This document shows, one piece after another, positions 6,707-16,028 of a DNA stretch of 25,141 nucleotides. Location of the stretch: positions 10,988-36,128 of the forward strand of contig CAZSTA010000011.1 in assembly GCA_964609495.1 (NCBI GenBank), read 5' to 3'. The first letter of the stretch is position 1; each line of letters opens with the position of its first letter. The translations under genes and the position numbers were made by a program. The notes under the pieces are model-generated. The model saw only the letters and a program-made list of their open reading frames with translations, was not told the DNA's origin and searched no databases. This stretch comes from CAZSTA01 sp964609495 [NCBI: uncultured bacterium]. Its GTDB lineage: Bacteria; CAZSTA01.

Positions 6707-9532
6707 TTAGCCAGAATGATTCAGCACTCTCTCTAAGAAATCTCCAGTGTAAGAGGTTGGATGTCGCATAACCTTCTCGGGAGTCCCCTCAGCGACTATC
6801 CATCCTCCTTCGTCTCCTCCCTCGGGACCTAGATCGATTATGTAATCCGCAGTCTTTACCACATCTAAGTTATGCTCGATCACTAGGACGCTATTGCCGG
6901 CATCGGTCAGCCTTCCCAATACATCCAGCAACTTATGAACATCAGCGAAGTGCAGACCTGTCGTTGGCTCATCTAATATGTATAATGTCTTACCAGTGCT
7001 ACGTTTCGAAAGCTCCGTCGATAGCTTGACTCGCTGCGCTTCACCTCCCGATAGGGTAGTAGCTGACTGACCTAGCTTTATATACCCTAATCCCACATCA
7101 TATAAGGTCTGCAAGATTCGCTTTATTCTAGGGATATTCTCGAAGAACTTCAGAGCTTCCTCGACCGTCATATCTAATACCTCGGAGATATTCTTCCCCT
7201 TATATCTTATCTCCAAAGTCTCTCGATTATACCTCTTACCCTTACAAACTTCACAGGGAACATATACATCGGGTAGGAAATGCATCTCGATCTTGATGAT
7301 CCCATCTCCTCGACAAGCTTCGCATCTCCCTCCTTTGACGTTAAAGGAAAATCTTCCCACTTTATATCCCCTTATCCTTGCCTCTGGCACTCGGGAGAAT
7401 ATCTCTCGGATAGGGGTGAAAGCTTTGGTATAGGTCGCAGGATTAGAACGAGGGGTTCGTCCAATAGGGGATTGATCTATGATAATGACCTTATCGAGAT
7501 GCTCGGCTCCAATGATATAATCATGATCTCCCGGCTTAGCCTGAGCCCGATGTAACTTTCGGGCTAGAGCCTTATGTAATATATCGTTCACCAGCGAACT
7601 CTTTCCCGATCCAGAGACTCCAGTTATGCAGGTAAATACTCCTAGGGGAATTCTGACATCGATATTTTTCAGATTATTATGTCTAGCACCTTTGACCGTT
7701 AGCCATTTATCCTTTATAGGTCTTCTCTTCTCGGGAACTTCTATCTCTAGCTCTCTCTTCAGATACTTGCCAGTGATCGATTCGGGACAGGAAGTTATAT
7801 CCTCTATCGATCCAGTTACTACAATACCACCCCCGTGGATTCCAGCACCCGGTCCCATATCAACTATGTAATCCGCGGTTCTTATCGTCTCTTCATCATG
7901 CTCTACCACAATTAGGGTATTCCCTAGATCACGCAGTCTCTTCAGAGTCGCTAGAAGCCTCTTATTATCACGCTGATGAAGACCGATACTCGGCTCATCG
8001 AGGATATAGAGGACTCCCATCAAGCTCGATCCGATCTGTGTAGCTAATCTGATCCGTTGGGATTCTCCTCCCGAAAGGGTCGCTGCCGCTCGATCCAGCG
8101 TCAGATAATCCAATCCTACGTTCACCAAGAAGCCCAATCGCTCTCTTATCTCCTTCAATACTTGATGAGCAATGATCATATCTCTTTCGCCGAGTTTGAG
8201 ATCGGTGAAGAAATCCAAAGCCTGCTTTATCGACATCGCCGAGACATCCACGATCGATCTACCCCCGACTGTCACCGCAACGCTCTCGGGACGAAGTCGC
8301 TTACCACCACAGGCAGGACAATCCCGAACGCTCATAAATCCCCTGATCCAATTTCGTATCCATTCCGAGCTCGTCTGCCGATAGCGCCGAGCTAAATTAT
8401 TATAAGCACCTTCAAATCTTCCGGTGTACTCCCCGTGACCTTTTCCGTTCCTATGTTGATAGGTGAATCTTATCTCCTCTCTACCCGAGCCATAAACCAG
8501 AACCTCTTGAGCCTTTTTGCTCAGTTGCTCAAAGGGAGTGTCCAAGCTGAAGTTATAGTGACGAGCGACCGTCAAGAGGTGTTGATGATGATTATTGATC
8601 TCTCCCCAAGAAGCGATAGCTCCCTCCCCCACCGAAAGGCTCTTATCGGGAACGATAAGGTCTGGATCTAACTCCATCTTTTCTCCTAGCCCACCGCATT
8701 CTGGACATGCTCCGAAGGGGCTATTGAAGGAGAACATCCTGGGGGTGAGCTCCTCGAAGTTGATCCCACACTCTATACAGGTGAAATGCTCGCTGAAGGT
8801 CAGTTCCTCCGAACCAACCACATCTATTTTGACTATCCCCTCTCCGAGATCTAAAGCGGTCTCCACCGAATCGGCTAGGCGGTTTCTGATCCCATCTTTA
8901 ATTACGAGCCTATCAACTACTACCTCGATAGAATGCCTCTTATACCTATCAAGCTTCATCTCTTCATCCAAGCTTCGAACTTCGCCATCCACTCTGACCC
9001 TTACATATCCCTCCCGGCGAATATCCCCAAATATCTTCTTATATTCGCCCTTTCGCTCCCTCACCACTGGAGCTAGGATTTGAATCCTGCTATCCTCAGG
9101 TAACTCCAAGATCTGATCGATTATCTGAGTGGCGCTCTGTTGAGATATCTCTCTTCCACACTTGTAACAGTGAGGGATACCAATTCGAGCATAGAGCAAC
9201 CTCAGATAATCATATATCTCGGTCACCGTCCCAACTGTGGAGCGAGGATTCTTGCTGGTCGTCCTCTGATCTATAGATATAGCGGGAGATAATCCCTCGA
9301 TATAATCTACATCGGGCTTCTCCATCAAGCCTAGGAATTGGCGCGCGTAGGACGAGAGCGATTCTACATATCTACGTTGTCCCTCGGCGTAGATCGTATC
9401 AAAGGCTAGGGAGGATTTACCAGAGCCACTCAAACCCGTGATGACGATGAGTTTATCCCTGGGCATCTCGAGATCGATGTTCTTCAGGTTATGCTCTCGC
9501 GCTCCTTTGATAATTATCTTATCAGTAGCCAT
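6707..9532 (-). CDS. uvrA: Excinuclease ABC subunit UvrA
   Basis: 941 residues, full length. UvrA is the damage-recognition ATPase of nucleotide excision repair; it loads UvrB on damaged DNA. Visible parts: N-terminal Walker [10 protein letters not shown] (33-41), the zinc pairs CYKCG (122-126) and CIECG...CPECGG in the UvrB-binding/insertion region, signature [16 protein letters not shown] with the Walker [11 protein letters not shown], second Walker [10 protein letters not shown], the C-terminal zinc module CEACRGDG...CEVCKGKR, and the second signature [15 protein letters not shown] with [10 protein letters not shown]. The start ATG at 9532 is preceded by GGAGGT. It follows uvrB by 44 bases, on the same strand and probably in the same transcript. 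No residue looks abnormal. Confidence 0.98.
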   Translation of the reverse strand: MATDKIIIKGAREHNLKNIDLEMPRDKLIVITGLSGSGKSSLAFDTIYAEGQRRYVESLSSYARQFLGLMEKPDVDYIEGLSPAISIDQRTTSKNPRSTVGTVTEIYDYLRLLYARIGIPHCYKCGREISQQSATQIIDQILELPEDSRIQILAPVVRERKGEYKKIFGDIRREGYVRVRVDGEVRSLDEEMKLDRYKRHSIEVVVDRLVIKDGIRNRLADSVETALDLGEGIVKIDVVGSEELTFSEHFTCIECGINFEELTPRMFSFNSPFGACPECGGLGEKMELDPDLIVPDKSLSVGEGAIASWGEINNHHQHLLTVARHYNFSLDTPFEQLSKKAQEVLVYGSGREEIRFTYQHRNGKGHGEYTGRFEGAYNNLARRYRQTSSEWIRNWIRGFMSVRDCPACGGKRLRPESVAVTVGGRSIVDVSAMSIKQALDFFTDLKLGERDMIIAHQVLKEIRERLGFLVNVGLDYLTLDRAAATLSGGESQRIRLATQIGSSLMGVLYILDEPSIGLHQRDNKRLLATLKRLRDLGNTLIVVEHDEETIRTADYIVDMGPGAGIHGGGIVVTGSIEDITSCPESITGKYLKRELEIEVPEKRRPIKDKWLTVKGARHNNLKNIDVRIPLGVFTCITGVSGSGKSSLVNDILHKALARKLHRAQAKPGDHDYIIGAEHLDKVIIIDQSPIGRTPRSNPATYTKAFTPIREIFSRVPEARIRGYKVGRFSFNVKGGRCEACRGDGIIKIEMHFLPDVYVPCEVCKGKRYNRETLEIRYKGKNISEVLDMTVEEALKFFENIPRIKRILQTLYDVGLGYIKLGQSATTLSGGEAQRVKLSTELSKRSTGKTLYILDEPTTGLHFADVHKLLDVLGRLTDAGNSVLVIEHNLDVVKTADYIIDLGPEGGDEGGWIVAEGTPEKVMRHPTSYTGDFLERVLNHSG

Positions 9533-9576
9533 ATATAAATGATACCTCCATTACTAACTGGAGTGATTATTCCACC

Positions 9577-11628
9577 CTAAGATTTAGCTATATAATTATG
9601 CCTCCTTCGTTTATTCTTTCCTTTAGTCTGATGATAGACCTCCTTTGCCTCATCCAAAGTTCCCTTAAGTTCAGCGATTAGATCTCTCAACTCCGCCGCT
9701 CGCTCGAACTCCAGCCTACGTGCCGCTTCCTTCATCTCCTTCTCTAACTCATCTATCGTTGAGGCGATCTCATCCTGAACTAGATAGCTACCTCCAGCTT
9801 CCCTGACCATATAAGCTAGATCGGGATCAGCCTCGGGGGTGGTCTCTATTAGATCGCGGATCGACTTAGTGATCGTTCGAGGAGTGATGTTATGCTTGCG
9901 ATTGAACTCCATCTGAACCTTGCGACGCCGATTAGTCTCATCTATAGCCCTCTGCATCGAATTTGTCATTCTATCAGCATAGAGGATCACTTTACCGTTG
10001 ATATTTCTCGCGGCACGACCCATAGTTTGGATAAGCGATCTCTCCGCTCTCAAGAAGCCCTCTTTATCAGCATCCAGGATAGCGACCAGTGATACCTCGG
10101 GTAAGTCCAATCCCTCTCGCAGTAGGTTAATCCCTACCAAGACATCGAACTCACCTAATCGTAGATCTCGCAGAATTTCTACTCTATCCAAAGTGTCGAT
10201 CTCCGAGTGCAGATAACGAACTTTAACCCCCAACTCAGCCATATAATCGGTGAGGTCTTCCGCCATCCTCTTAGTCAGGGTGGTAACTAATATTCGCTCA
10301 TTCCTCTTTACTCGTTCCTCGATCTCTAGGAGAAGATCGTCTATCTGGCTCTCAGTGGGCTTGACCTCCACCTCGGGATCCGTAAGACCAGTGGGGCGAA
10401 CTAACTGCTCAACTATCTGCTTGCTCTTCTCAAGCTCATAGGGGCCAGGGGTCGCGGAGGTGAAGATCACTTGATTTATATGTTTCTCGAATTCCTCGAA
10501 GTTAAGAGGTCGGTTATCATAGGCTGATGGTAGCCGGAATCCATATCTAACCAGATTATTCTTACGGGAGCGATCTCCAGCCCACATCCCATTAACCTGA
10601 GGAATGGTGACGTGGGATTCATCTATGAAGAAGAGATAATCGTCGGGGAAGTAGTCGATCAGGCAAAAGGGCGGTTCTCCTTCTGCCCTTCCGCTCAGAT
10701 GACGAGAGTAGTTTTCTATACCTTGACAATATCCCATCTCTCTAAGCATCTCTATATCATATTTTACCCTCTGCTCTAGACGTTGAGCTTCGACTAACCA
10801 TCCTTTATCATATATCTCCTTGAGTTGCTCCTCCAGTTCCTTCTCAATAGAGCGCACCGCTCGTTCTAACTTCTCTTGAGGAGTAGCATAGTGGGAAGCT
10901 GGATATATAACCTCTTCCTCGACTTCCCTTAAGATCTCTCCCGTTAAGGGATCGAATTCCACTATTCGCTCGATATAGTCTCCGAATAGCTCGACCCGAA
11001 ACGCACTATCCGCATAGGCAGGAAAGATCTCGACCACATCTCCCCTAGCTCGGAAGGTCCCTCTGCTGAAATCGATATCGTTCCTCTCATATTGAAGCAA
11101 AGTCAGCTCATGCAAGATCTCTTCTCGCTTCTTATCAGTTCCTACAGCTAGAGGGATATTCATCTCCATATAATCCTCGGGAGGGCCCAAGCCATAGATG
11201 CAAGAGACGCTAGCGACTACGATCACATCCCTCCTAGTTACCACCGAGTGAGTGGTGGAGAGGCGAAGCTTATCCAATTCCTCGCTTATCGAGTAATCCT
11301 TCTCGATATAGGTATCGGTATGGGGGAGGTAGGCTTCTGGTTGATAGTAGTCATAATAGCTCACGAAGTATTCCACCGCATTATGGGGAAAGAACTCCTT
11401 GAACTCGCTATAAAGCTGAGCGGTCAGAGTCTTATTATGTGCTAGAACTAAGGTCGGCTTCTGGACAGCCTGGATGATATTAGCCATCGTGAAGGTCTTA
11501 CCCGAACCGGTGACTCCTAATAGAGTCTGATATTTATATCCCTCCTTAACTCCCTCTATCAACTTCTCAATAGCTTGAGGTTGATCTCCTTTAGGTTTAT
11601 AATCAGATATCAATTCAAACTTAGTCAT
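9577..11628 (-). CDS. uvrB: Excinuclease ABC subunit UvrB
   Basis: 683 residues, full length. UvrB is the helicase-like subunit that verifies damage and recruits UvrC. Visible: Walker [11 protein letters not shown] (38-47), the beta-hairpin region [20 protein letters not shown] (91-110) that clamps DNA, the DESH Walker B box, helicase motifs V/VI ([24 protein letters not shown], then QTMGRAARN), and the C-terminal UVR domain (about 635-670, [23 protein letters not shown]) that binds UvrC. The ATG lies 3 bases after the WYL regulator stop, and its GGAGG ribosome-binding site lies inside the end of that gene, so translation is probably coupled. uvrC is not in the window. Confidence 0.98.
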   Translation of the reverse strand: MTKFELISDYKPKGDQPQAIEKLIEGVKEGYKYQTLLGVTGSGKTFTMANIIQAVQKPTLVLAHNKTLTAQLYSEFKEFFPHNAVEYFVSYYDYYQPEAYLPHTDTYIEKDYSISEELDKLRLSTTHSVVTRRDVIVVASVSCIYGLGPPEDYMEMNIPLAVGTDKKREEILHELTLLQYERNDIDFSRGTFRARGDVVEIFPAYADSAFRVELFGDYIERIVEFDPLTGEILREVEEEVIYPASHYATPQEKLERAVRSIEKELEEQLKEIYDKGWLVEAQRLEQRVKYDIEMLREMGYCQGIENYSRHLSGRAEGEPPFCLIDYFPDDYLFFIDESHVTIPQVNGMWAGDRSRKNNLVRYGFRLPSAYDNRPLNFEEFEKHINQVIFTSATPGPYELEKSKQIVEQLVRPTGLTDPEVEVKPTESQIDDLLLEIEERVKRNERILVTTLTKRMAEDLTDYMAELGVKVRYLHSEIDTLDRVEILRDLRLGEFDVLVGINLLREGLDLPEVSLVAILDADKEGFLRAERSLIQTMGRAARNINGKVILYADRMTNSMQRAIDETNRRRKVQMEFNRKHNITPRTITKSIRDLIETTPEADPDLAYMVREAGGSYLVQDEIASTIDELEKEMKEAARRLEFERAAELRDLIAELKGTLDEAKEVYHQTKGKNKRRRHNYIAKS

Positions 11629-11631
11629 GTT

Positions 11632-12612
11632 TTACCTCCCAGCTTTCTGATATATATCAATTATCTTCTTGCCTTCCTCAACTATCATCTCTCTTAAATC
11701 CTCAGGCTCTATAATCTCAACATGTCCTCCCCAACTTAAGACATAGCCCATCCAATATCCTAAATCGTTTTTCGGTATGGAGAGCGAAAGAATCACTCCT
11801 CCATCCTCCGTATCCCTTAAACTTTCTGGTTTATTCACCCAGCTATCTCTTATCCACTTTGCCACTTCGGAGTCGAACTTGAACCTTGCTCCGATTCTTT
11901 CCTCCCCGCTTAGGAATTTATCCATTTGCTCGATATGCTCTCTTATCGAGAAATCGGGTGGGAGCTTGAATCTGTTCTCTGCTAGGGATAACTCTCGAAT
12001 ACGATCGACGCGGAAGAACCGGATATCATCTCTCCAGTGGCAGTATCCCACTAAATACCAAACCCCATTCTTATAAAACATCCCATAAGGATCAACCTTC
12101 CTGGCTACGATCTCATCTCTACTAAAGGTATAATATACCATCCATACCGAGCGCTTTTTTATGATAGCTTGATTAATAACAGAGAGGGTATGAGTAAAAG
12201 CGGAGTAATTAATTCGAGGGTGAATATCGAAGGCTATCTGACGCTCTATTTCATAGACATAATCCTTAATATCTTCAGGGAGAATCGCTTCTATCTTCAG
12301 AAGTCCGGTCTTTACCGCCTCTCGATAGGGAGTTCCCTCCTGACCAGCGATTATCTTCCCTCCTAAAAATAGAGCTGCCGCCTCCTCGGAGGTAAACATA
12401 ACTGGAGGCAAGTTATAACTCTTCATAATGCTATAGCCACCATTCGGGCCAGGGAGGGAGATTATAGGAATGCCAGCAAGCATAAGGGATTGTATATCTC
12501 TATATATCGTTCTCTCCGTGACCTCGAAGGTCCTGGCTAATTCCTCAGCTCTCATCTGAGAACGGGAGCGTAGCAGTAATATGATCGCCATTAATCTATC
12601 GGTCTTGTTCAT
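11632..12612 (-). CDS. WYL-domain transcriptional regulator (PafBC/YafY-like)
   Basis: 326 residues. The first about 60 form a DeoR-like winged helix (ELARTFEVTERTIYRDIQSL, then the wing LPGPNGGY). Residues about 148-205 form the WYL domain, with W185-Y186-L187 and the basic RFFRVDR (198-204) thought to bind nucleic acid; the tail is the WCX region. WYL proteins such as PafBC and DriD sense DNA damage, the latter by binding single-stranded DNA. A TTG at 12621 is also in frame, but the AGGGGG ribosome-binding site ends 9 bases before the ATG at 12612 and would abut the TTG, so ATG is chosen. It is the first gene of the operon with uvrB and uvrA, and its promoter carries a PafBC-type motif. I infer it activates its own operon on DNA damage; unlike PafB/PafC only one WYL gene is present here, so it may act as a homodimer. 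Confidence 0.9.
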   Translation of the reverse strand: MNKTDRLMAIILLLRSRSQMRAEELARTFEVTERTIYRDIQSLMLAGIPIISLPGPNGGYSIMKSYNLPPVMFTSEEAAALFLGGKIIAGQEGTPYREAVKTGLLKIEAILPEDIKDYVYEIERQIAFDIHPRINYSAFTHTLSVINQAIIKKRSVWMVYYTFSRDEIVARKVDPYGMFYKNGVWYLVGYCHWRDDIRFFRVDRIRELSLAENRFKLPPDFSIREHIEQMDKFLSGEERIGARFKFDSEVAKWIRDSWVNKPESLRDTEDGGVILSLSIPKNDLGYWMGYVLSWGGHVEIIEPEDLREMIVEEGKKIIDIYQKAGR

Positions 12613-12634
12613 GATCTTCAACCCCCTACCCTAT

Positions 12635-12668
12635 ATTATACCATAAAATGCTGACAACGTTATGTCAG
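12635..12668 (-). promoter_or_regulatory. RecA-NDp-like damage promoter with inverted-repeat operator
   Basis: Read on the minus strand, TTGTCAGCA (12657-12649), eight bases, then TATAAT (12640-12635). This fits TTGTCRGTG-N8-TAnnnT, the LexA-independent damage-inducible promoter motif recognised by PafBC, with matches at all core positions (TTGTCA and TAnnnT). The 11-base gap between TTGTCA and the -10 box is too short for a normal -35 element, as in that motif. CTGACA (12651-12656) and TGTCAG (12663-12668) form an inverted repeat with a 6-base centre, as for a dimer. The start site would be near 12628, about 16 bases before the WYL ATG. Confidence 0.65.
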
Positions 12669-12741
12669 GAATCAAAAAAATTTAAAATTTTTTTATTTTC
12701 GATCAAAGAAGAGCAAAAGATTAAAAAATTAAGCTAGATAG

Positions 12742-12770
12742 TTGATTTATCGAATAAAATATGATATACT
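12742..12770 (+). promoter_or_regulatory. Promoter toward the kinase-like gene
   Basis: TTGATT at 12742-12747 and TATACT at 12765-12770 with a 17-base spacer. It faces away from the WYL operon promoter. Transcripts would run through repeat copy A and have a leader of nearly 400 bases before the gene at 13169. Confidence 0.45.
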
Positions 12771-12859
12771 ATAACTGTGGATTTAGAGAGCAGATAGTAG
12801 ATTGGAATCTCCATCACTTTGAAGCATATGAAATCTGGGCTCTAATTTGCTTTGCATTA

Positions 12860-12967
12860 CACCCTCCCCCTATCCCCCTCCCATCGAGGGAGGGGGGAAC
12901 TAAAGAGATCAGCTCTATCTTGCTATCCCCTCTCCCCTTGTGGGAGAGGGCTAGGGTGAGGGGGAAT
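12860..12967 (+). repeat. Double-hairpin GC-rich repeat, copy A
   Basis: The element has two hairpins: CCCCCTCCC-atc-gaGGGAGGGGG at the left and CCTCTCCCC-ttg-tGGGAGAGGG at the right, bounded by CACCCTCCCCCTA on the left and TAGGGTGAGGGGGAATT on the right. These ends are imperfect inverted repeats. The centre differs between copies. It has no coding capacity that I believe in, and resembles REP/MITE-type palindromic elements of intergenic DNA. It lies in the 5' leader of the kinase-like gene. The rest of 12613-13168, apart from the two promoters, holds nothing I recognise. Confidence 0.85.
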
Positions 12968-13168
12968 TATAATTCGATCTGAAATCAATTTGATCCCCGA
13001 TTCTATATGCATCCCCATCACTTTATAAAATAAGGTGAAGAATGCGGATGTCCGATTTTATCTCGGTTAAATCTTTTATAGCTAGGTTAGTTTTAAATCC
13101 AGTTGTCCTCTTATCATTTAGGAGGCATTGGGTTTTTTATTTTCTAGCGGATTAGGAAGGTGTCCACA

Positions 13169-14038
13169 ATGGCAGTTATAACAATATCTAGGCAATTGGG
13201 AAGTGGCGGGGAATATATAGCCCAGCAGGTAGCTAAGGCTTTAGACTATGAATATGTTGATAAGGACATTTTGTATGATAGAGCCACCAGGAAATACGGT
13301 ATTTTGGAGGAACTGGTGGAGGAAGTCGATGAGAAGAAACCTAGATTTTGGCATAGATTCGGAATTGAGAGGAGAACTACTATAAAGGTCATCAGCTCGA
13401 TCGTCTATGATCTAGCTAATAGCGGCGATGTAGTGATCATGGGAAGAGGAGGGCAGGTATTATTAAGAGATCTGAGCAATGCCTTTCATGTTAAGATAGT
13501 TGCTTCTCTTGGGGTTCGGATTAGCCGGGTTATGGATGAGCGGAATATAGAGAAGAGGAGCGCCTTGAAGCTGATTAACGAAAGCGATGAAGATCGAGGA
13601 GGATTTATTCGCTATCTGTTCAATGTCGATTGGATGGAGCCAGAGCTATATGATCTTACTATAAATACTGGTAAGGTCCAGCTTGATTCCGCGGTGGAAT
13701 TGATAGTAAGAGCGGCAAGTCTAGAGGAATTTGTAACTACTGAGGATTCCCAGAAGCTTCTACAAAAGCTTCGTGTTGTTAGCTTGGTGGAGAAAGCCCT
13801 AGCTGACCATCCAGGGATAAAATCGAATATTGGAGTAAGTAGCGCCGGTAATTCCATAGCTTTGATGGGGATAGTCGGCTCTGTAGAGGAGAAAGATCTT
13901 GCTGAATTTATCGCTCGTAAACATTATCAAGGGGTAGCAGAAATAGTTAACGATCTATGCGTTGCTGAACTTAACAGCATAAATGGTATAAGTGGAGAAT
14001 ATGCTGATTATGATTCCCAAAATATGCCCAAAGTGTAA
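13169..14038 (+). CDS. Cytidylate-kinase-like domain fused to a BON domain
   Basis: 289 residues. The GTG at 13160 overlaps the ribosome-binding site AGGAAGG (13154-13160), so the ATG at 13169, 8 bases downstream, is the start. Residues 1 to about 190 match the Cytidylate_kin2 family (PF13189): ITISRQLGSGGEYIAQQVA, the YVDKDIL strand, and VVIMGRGGQVLL. The P-loop reads GSGGEY, lacking the lysine of a standard Walker A; I recall this as usual in the family, so true CMP kinase activity is doubtful. Residues about 215-275 (SLVEKALADHPGI, VSSAGNSIALMGIVGS, FIARKHYQGVAEIVNDL) fit a BON domain, a small module usually linked to membranes or phospholipid binding. No signal peptide is visible, so it is cytoplasmic. 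The downstream gene overlaps its end. Confidence 0.75.
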   Translation: MAVITISRQLGSGGEYIAQQVAKALDYEYVDKDILYDRATRKYGILEELVEEVDEKKPRFWHRFGIERRTTIKVISSIVYDLANSGDVVIMGRGGQVLLRDLSNAFHVKIVASLGVRISRVMDERNIEKRSALKLINESDEDRGGFIRYLFNVDWMEPELYDLTINTGKVQLDSAVELIVRAASLEEFVTTEDSQKLLQKLRVVSLVEKALADHPGIKSNIGVSSAGNSIALMGIVGSVEEKDLAEFIARKHYQGVAEIVNDLCVAELNSINGISGEYADYDSQNMPKV

Positions 14039-14318
14039 GGCTAAAAATTCTCCTTCTAGCAAATATTGCTCCCAATGTGGAACTAAATTACCCGGCTCCA
14101 AACGTAGTATCAAGATGACTCCGACTAAAGTTGCTCTGAGCGCGGGATTGGTCAATTATAGATTGGGTATAATATCCTATAGGAAAGGGGATTTAGACGG
14201 AGCTATTGAAGCTTGGATTAGAGCCTTGAAATTTGAACCCAATAATATGGAATTACGTAAAGCCCTAGAAATGGCTCAAAAGGAGAAGGAGAACAGAGGC
14301 AGTAAAGATATAAGTTAA
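14001..14318 (+). CDS. Zinc-ribbon protein with one TPR repeat
   Basis: 105 residues from the ATG at 14001. C9-x2-C12 and C23-x2-C26 form a short zinc ribbon of the type common at the start of small bacterial proteins. After a basic linker, residues about 48-90 (NYRLGIISYRKGDLDGAIEAW, ALKFEPNN) make one tetratricopeptide repeat plus a capping helix. It probably binds other proteins. GTG 13992, ATG 14001 and ATG 14010 are possible starts. The GGAG at 13994-13997 is 3 bases from the second and 12 from the third, so the exact start is open. The gene overlaps the end of the kinase/BON gene by 38 bases in another frame, which indicates coupled translation and a shared role. Confidence 0.7.
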   Translation: MLIMIPKICPKCKAKNSPSSKYCSQCGTKLPGSKRSIKMTPTKVALSAGLVNYRLGIISYRKGDLDGAIEAWIRALKFEPNNMELRKALEMAQKEKENRGSKDIS

Positions 14319-14369
14319 TATTTGCTTTCGTGGATAATCTAGGGGAGAAGTGGTATTGTAACGCAAAAA

Positions 14370-14400
14370 CTCTTCTGAAATTTGAACAGAAGAGCTTTTA
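14370..14400 (+). terminator. Rho-independent terminator after the zinc-ribbon/TPR gene
   Basis: CTCTTCTG (14370-14377) and CAGAAGAG (14387-14394) form a perfect 8-base stem with a 9-base loop, followed by CTTTTA. AAAAA precedes the stem, so it could also work on the other strand. Confidence 0.7.
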
Positions 14401-14428
14401 AATTTGCAAAGATAAAAGGGGGCCTGAA

Positions 14429-15772
14429 GTGTTACCAACTAAGATCGTGGTTATCGGAGCAGGAAGCGCATCCTTCGGATTAGGGACGCTCTCTAATATT
14501 ATGAGTTGTGAGGAACTTAAAGGCAGTACTCTAGCTCTAGTAGATATTAACGCTGAAGGATTAGGGGCTATCACCAAACTAGCTCAGAAGATGAATCAAG
14601 AATGGGAAGCAGGTCTTACCATCGAAAGTTCAGTTGATAGAGGTGAGATGTTAAGAGGAGCAAAATTCATCATTCTATCCATTGCGGTCGATCGAGAGGA
14701 TCGTTGGAAGCTCGACTGGGAGATACCTCTGAGGTATGGAGTGAGACAGCCCCTAGCGGAGAACGGGGGACCAGGAGCATTCGCTCATACTGCTCGTAAT
14801 GTTCCTATAGTTATGGATATCTTGCGAGATATAGAGGAGATATGTCCATCCGCTTGGCTTCTCAACTTCACCAATCCTGTGCCTCGTATTTGCCTTGCTA
14901 CGAGTCGCTATAGCGAAGTTAAGATCATCGGATTATGTCACGGAATAGTGATCGGGTATGTGAGTGTAGCGAAGGTATTAGCGGATGATCTTGATATAGA
15001 TTGGGAAGATCACCGTTCGATAAGGGAGCAAGCTATGGAGAAGCTCGATATCAAAGCGGCTGGACTGAATCACTTCACCTGGATTTTGGACATCAGAGAT
15101 AAGAGAACTGGTGAGGATCTGTATCCCCTATTTGGTGAGAAGTTGACCCAATCCGATCCCGGTTTTAATCCTCTATCACGCGAGCTATTCAAAGCCTTTG
15201 GGTTTTATCCAGTTACTGGAGATACCCATATCGCTGAATATCTCCCCTGGTGTCACGATCCGAAAACTAAACCTTGGGAGAAATATAAACTTGAGCTTTA
15301 TGACTGGGATGGAGCAAAGAAAGATCGAGATAAGACTTGGAGATGGATCGAGGATCTGAACGAGGGGAAGGATACTCTTGATAAGTTAAGAGGAGTGTCA
15401 AGTGAAAGAGCAGTTGAGATCATCTTGGGGATCGCTAAAGATTTGAATTCTTATGAGTTAGCGGTAAATATTCCTAATAAAGGGTATATAACTAACCTGC
15501 CCGAAGGGGCTATAGTAGAGCTTCCAGCGATCATCACTGGAAGTGGACCTCTAGGGGTGGGGATAGGTGATCTTCCAGAGCCGATCGCCACTATGTGTCG
15601 CAATCAGTTGACAGTAGCCCAATTAGCGGTTGATGCTGCGGTGAAGGGATGTCGCAAGACTGCGTTACAAGCCTTGTTGATGGATCAAACGATTAATGAT
15701 ATCGATACTGCTAAGAGGATATTGGATGATTACTTAGAGGTGCATTCTGATTATCTTCCCCAATTCGAATGA
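14429..15772 (+). CDS. GH4 family NAD- and metal-dependent alpha-glycosidase
   Basis: 447 residues, usual for GH4 (alpha-glucosidase/alpha-galactosidase/galacturonidase group). The GTG start is supported by AGGGGG 6 bases upstream. A Rossmann nucleotide site opens the protein ([11 protein letters not shown], 7-17) with D39 at the end of the second strand. ENGGPGAF (111-118), NFTNP (146-150), C170-H171 and H215 in GLNHFTW match the family's substrate- and Mn-binding residues. GH4 enzymes cleave glycosides by transient oxidation at C3 with bound NAD rather than by classical hydrolysis, and act inside the cell. Whether the substrate is phosphorylated cannot be told safely. It stands between two hairpin terminators, so it is probably a single-gene unit near the sugar-oxidoreductase operon. 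Confidence 0.92.
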   Translation: MLPTKIVVIGAGSASFGLGTLSNIMSCEELKGSTLALVDINAEGLGAITKLAQKMNQEWEAGLTIESSVDRGEMLRGAKFIILSIAVDREDRWKLDWEIPLRYGVRQPLAENGGPGAFAHTARNVPIVMDILRDIEEICPSAWLLNFTNPVPRICLATSRYSEVKIIGLCHGIVIGYVSVAKVLADDLDIDWEDHRSIREQAMEKLDIKAAGLNHFTWILDIRDKRTGEDLYPLFGEKLTQSDPGFNPLSRELFKAFGFYPVTGDTHIAEYLPWCHDPKTKPWEKYKLELYDWDGAKKDRDKTWRWIEDLNEGKDTLDKLRGVSSERAVEIILGIAKDLNSYELAVNIPNKGYITNLPEGAIVELPAIITGSGPLGVGIGDLPEPIATMCRNQLTVAQLAVDAAVKGCRKTALQALLMDQTINDIDTAKRILDDYLEVHSDYLPQFE

Positions 15773-15824
15773 TTACCTACTTAGAGGAAAAATTTCTTCT
15801 GGGCGTGGATAATATCGCTTAACT

Positions 15825-15850
15825 AATCCCCCGATTTCAAGCGGGGGATT
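15825..15850 (+). terminator. GC-rich hairpin after the GH4 gene
   Basis: AATCCCCCG (15825-15833) and CGGGGGATT (15842-15850) make a perfect 9-base stem with an 8-base loop, 52 bases after the GH4 stop. The T-tract downstream is weak (CATAATTTCG). It is the likely transcript end of the GH4 gene. Confidence 0.55.
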
Positions 15851-15902
15851 CATAATTTCGTCTGGAAACAGCTCTGTAATGAATCTTGTTGAGGGATTAT
15901 TA

Positions 15903-15938
15903 GCAAAATTAAAACTACAAATTTATTCGTAATTTTGC
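15903..15938. repeat. AT-rich inverted repeat in the gap after GH4
   Basis: GCAAAATTA (15903-15911) and TAATTTTGC (15930-15938) are a perfect 9-base inverted repeat with 18 bases between. It lies about 45 bases upstream of the strong promoter at 15982. It could be a weak hairpin or an upstream binding site. Apart from this and the hairpin at 15825, the stretch 15773-15981 holds nothing I recognise. Confidence 0.35.
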
Positions 15939-15981
15939 GATCATTATGTAATTTTATCCGTTAGGTTTTGAAGCGATTTAA

Positions 15982-16028
15982 TTGACATATTTTTTGAGTT
16001 AAAGTATAATATAAAGTGGTATATACCA
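15982..16028 (+). promoter_or_regulatory. Perfect-consensus promoter with GntR-like operator
   Basis: TTGACA (15982-15987), 17 bases, TATAAT (16005-16010): both boxes are perfect sigma70 consensus with ideal spacing. The perfect palindrome TGGTATATACCA (16017-16028) lies on the expected start site. Operators of HutC-subfamily GntR repressors (NagR/DasR type, TGGTCTAGACCA and close variants) have the same TGGT-N4-ACCA form. I infer a strong promoter held off by a GntR-type repressor and released by a sugar-related ligand. No GntR gene is in the window. It would drive the genes from 16211 to 20677. Confidence 0.75.

Noticed and set aside
8595-9083. 162-residue frame on the plus strand inside uvrA
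   Set aside because: Antisense shadow of a highly conserved gene; Ser/Pro-rich low-complexity translation and no family pattern.
12613-12621. TTG start for the WYL regulator
   Set aside because: The ribosome-binding site would touch the start codon; the ATG at 12612 is correctly spaced.
12613-12760. SOS (LexA) control of the uvrB-uvrA operon
   Set aside because: I see no GAAC-N4-GTTC or CTG-N10-CAG type box; the TTGTCAG-N10-TATAAT arrangement explains the promoter better.
12761-12982. 73-residue frame across repeat copy A
   Set aside because: Its sequence is the translated GC-rich hairpins (Pro/Gly/Arg); it is the repeat, not a gene.
15825-15938. Hairpins as ends of an IS200/IS605-type element
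   Set aside because: No transposase or guide-like motif nearby; a terminator for the GH4 gene explains the GC-rich hairpin.
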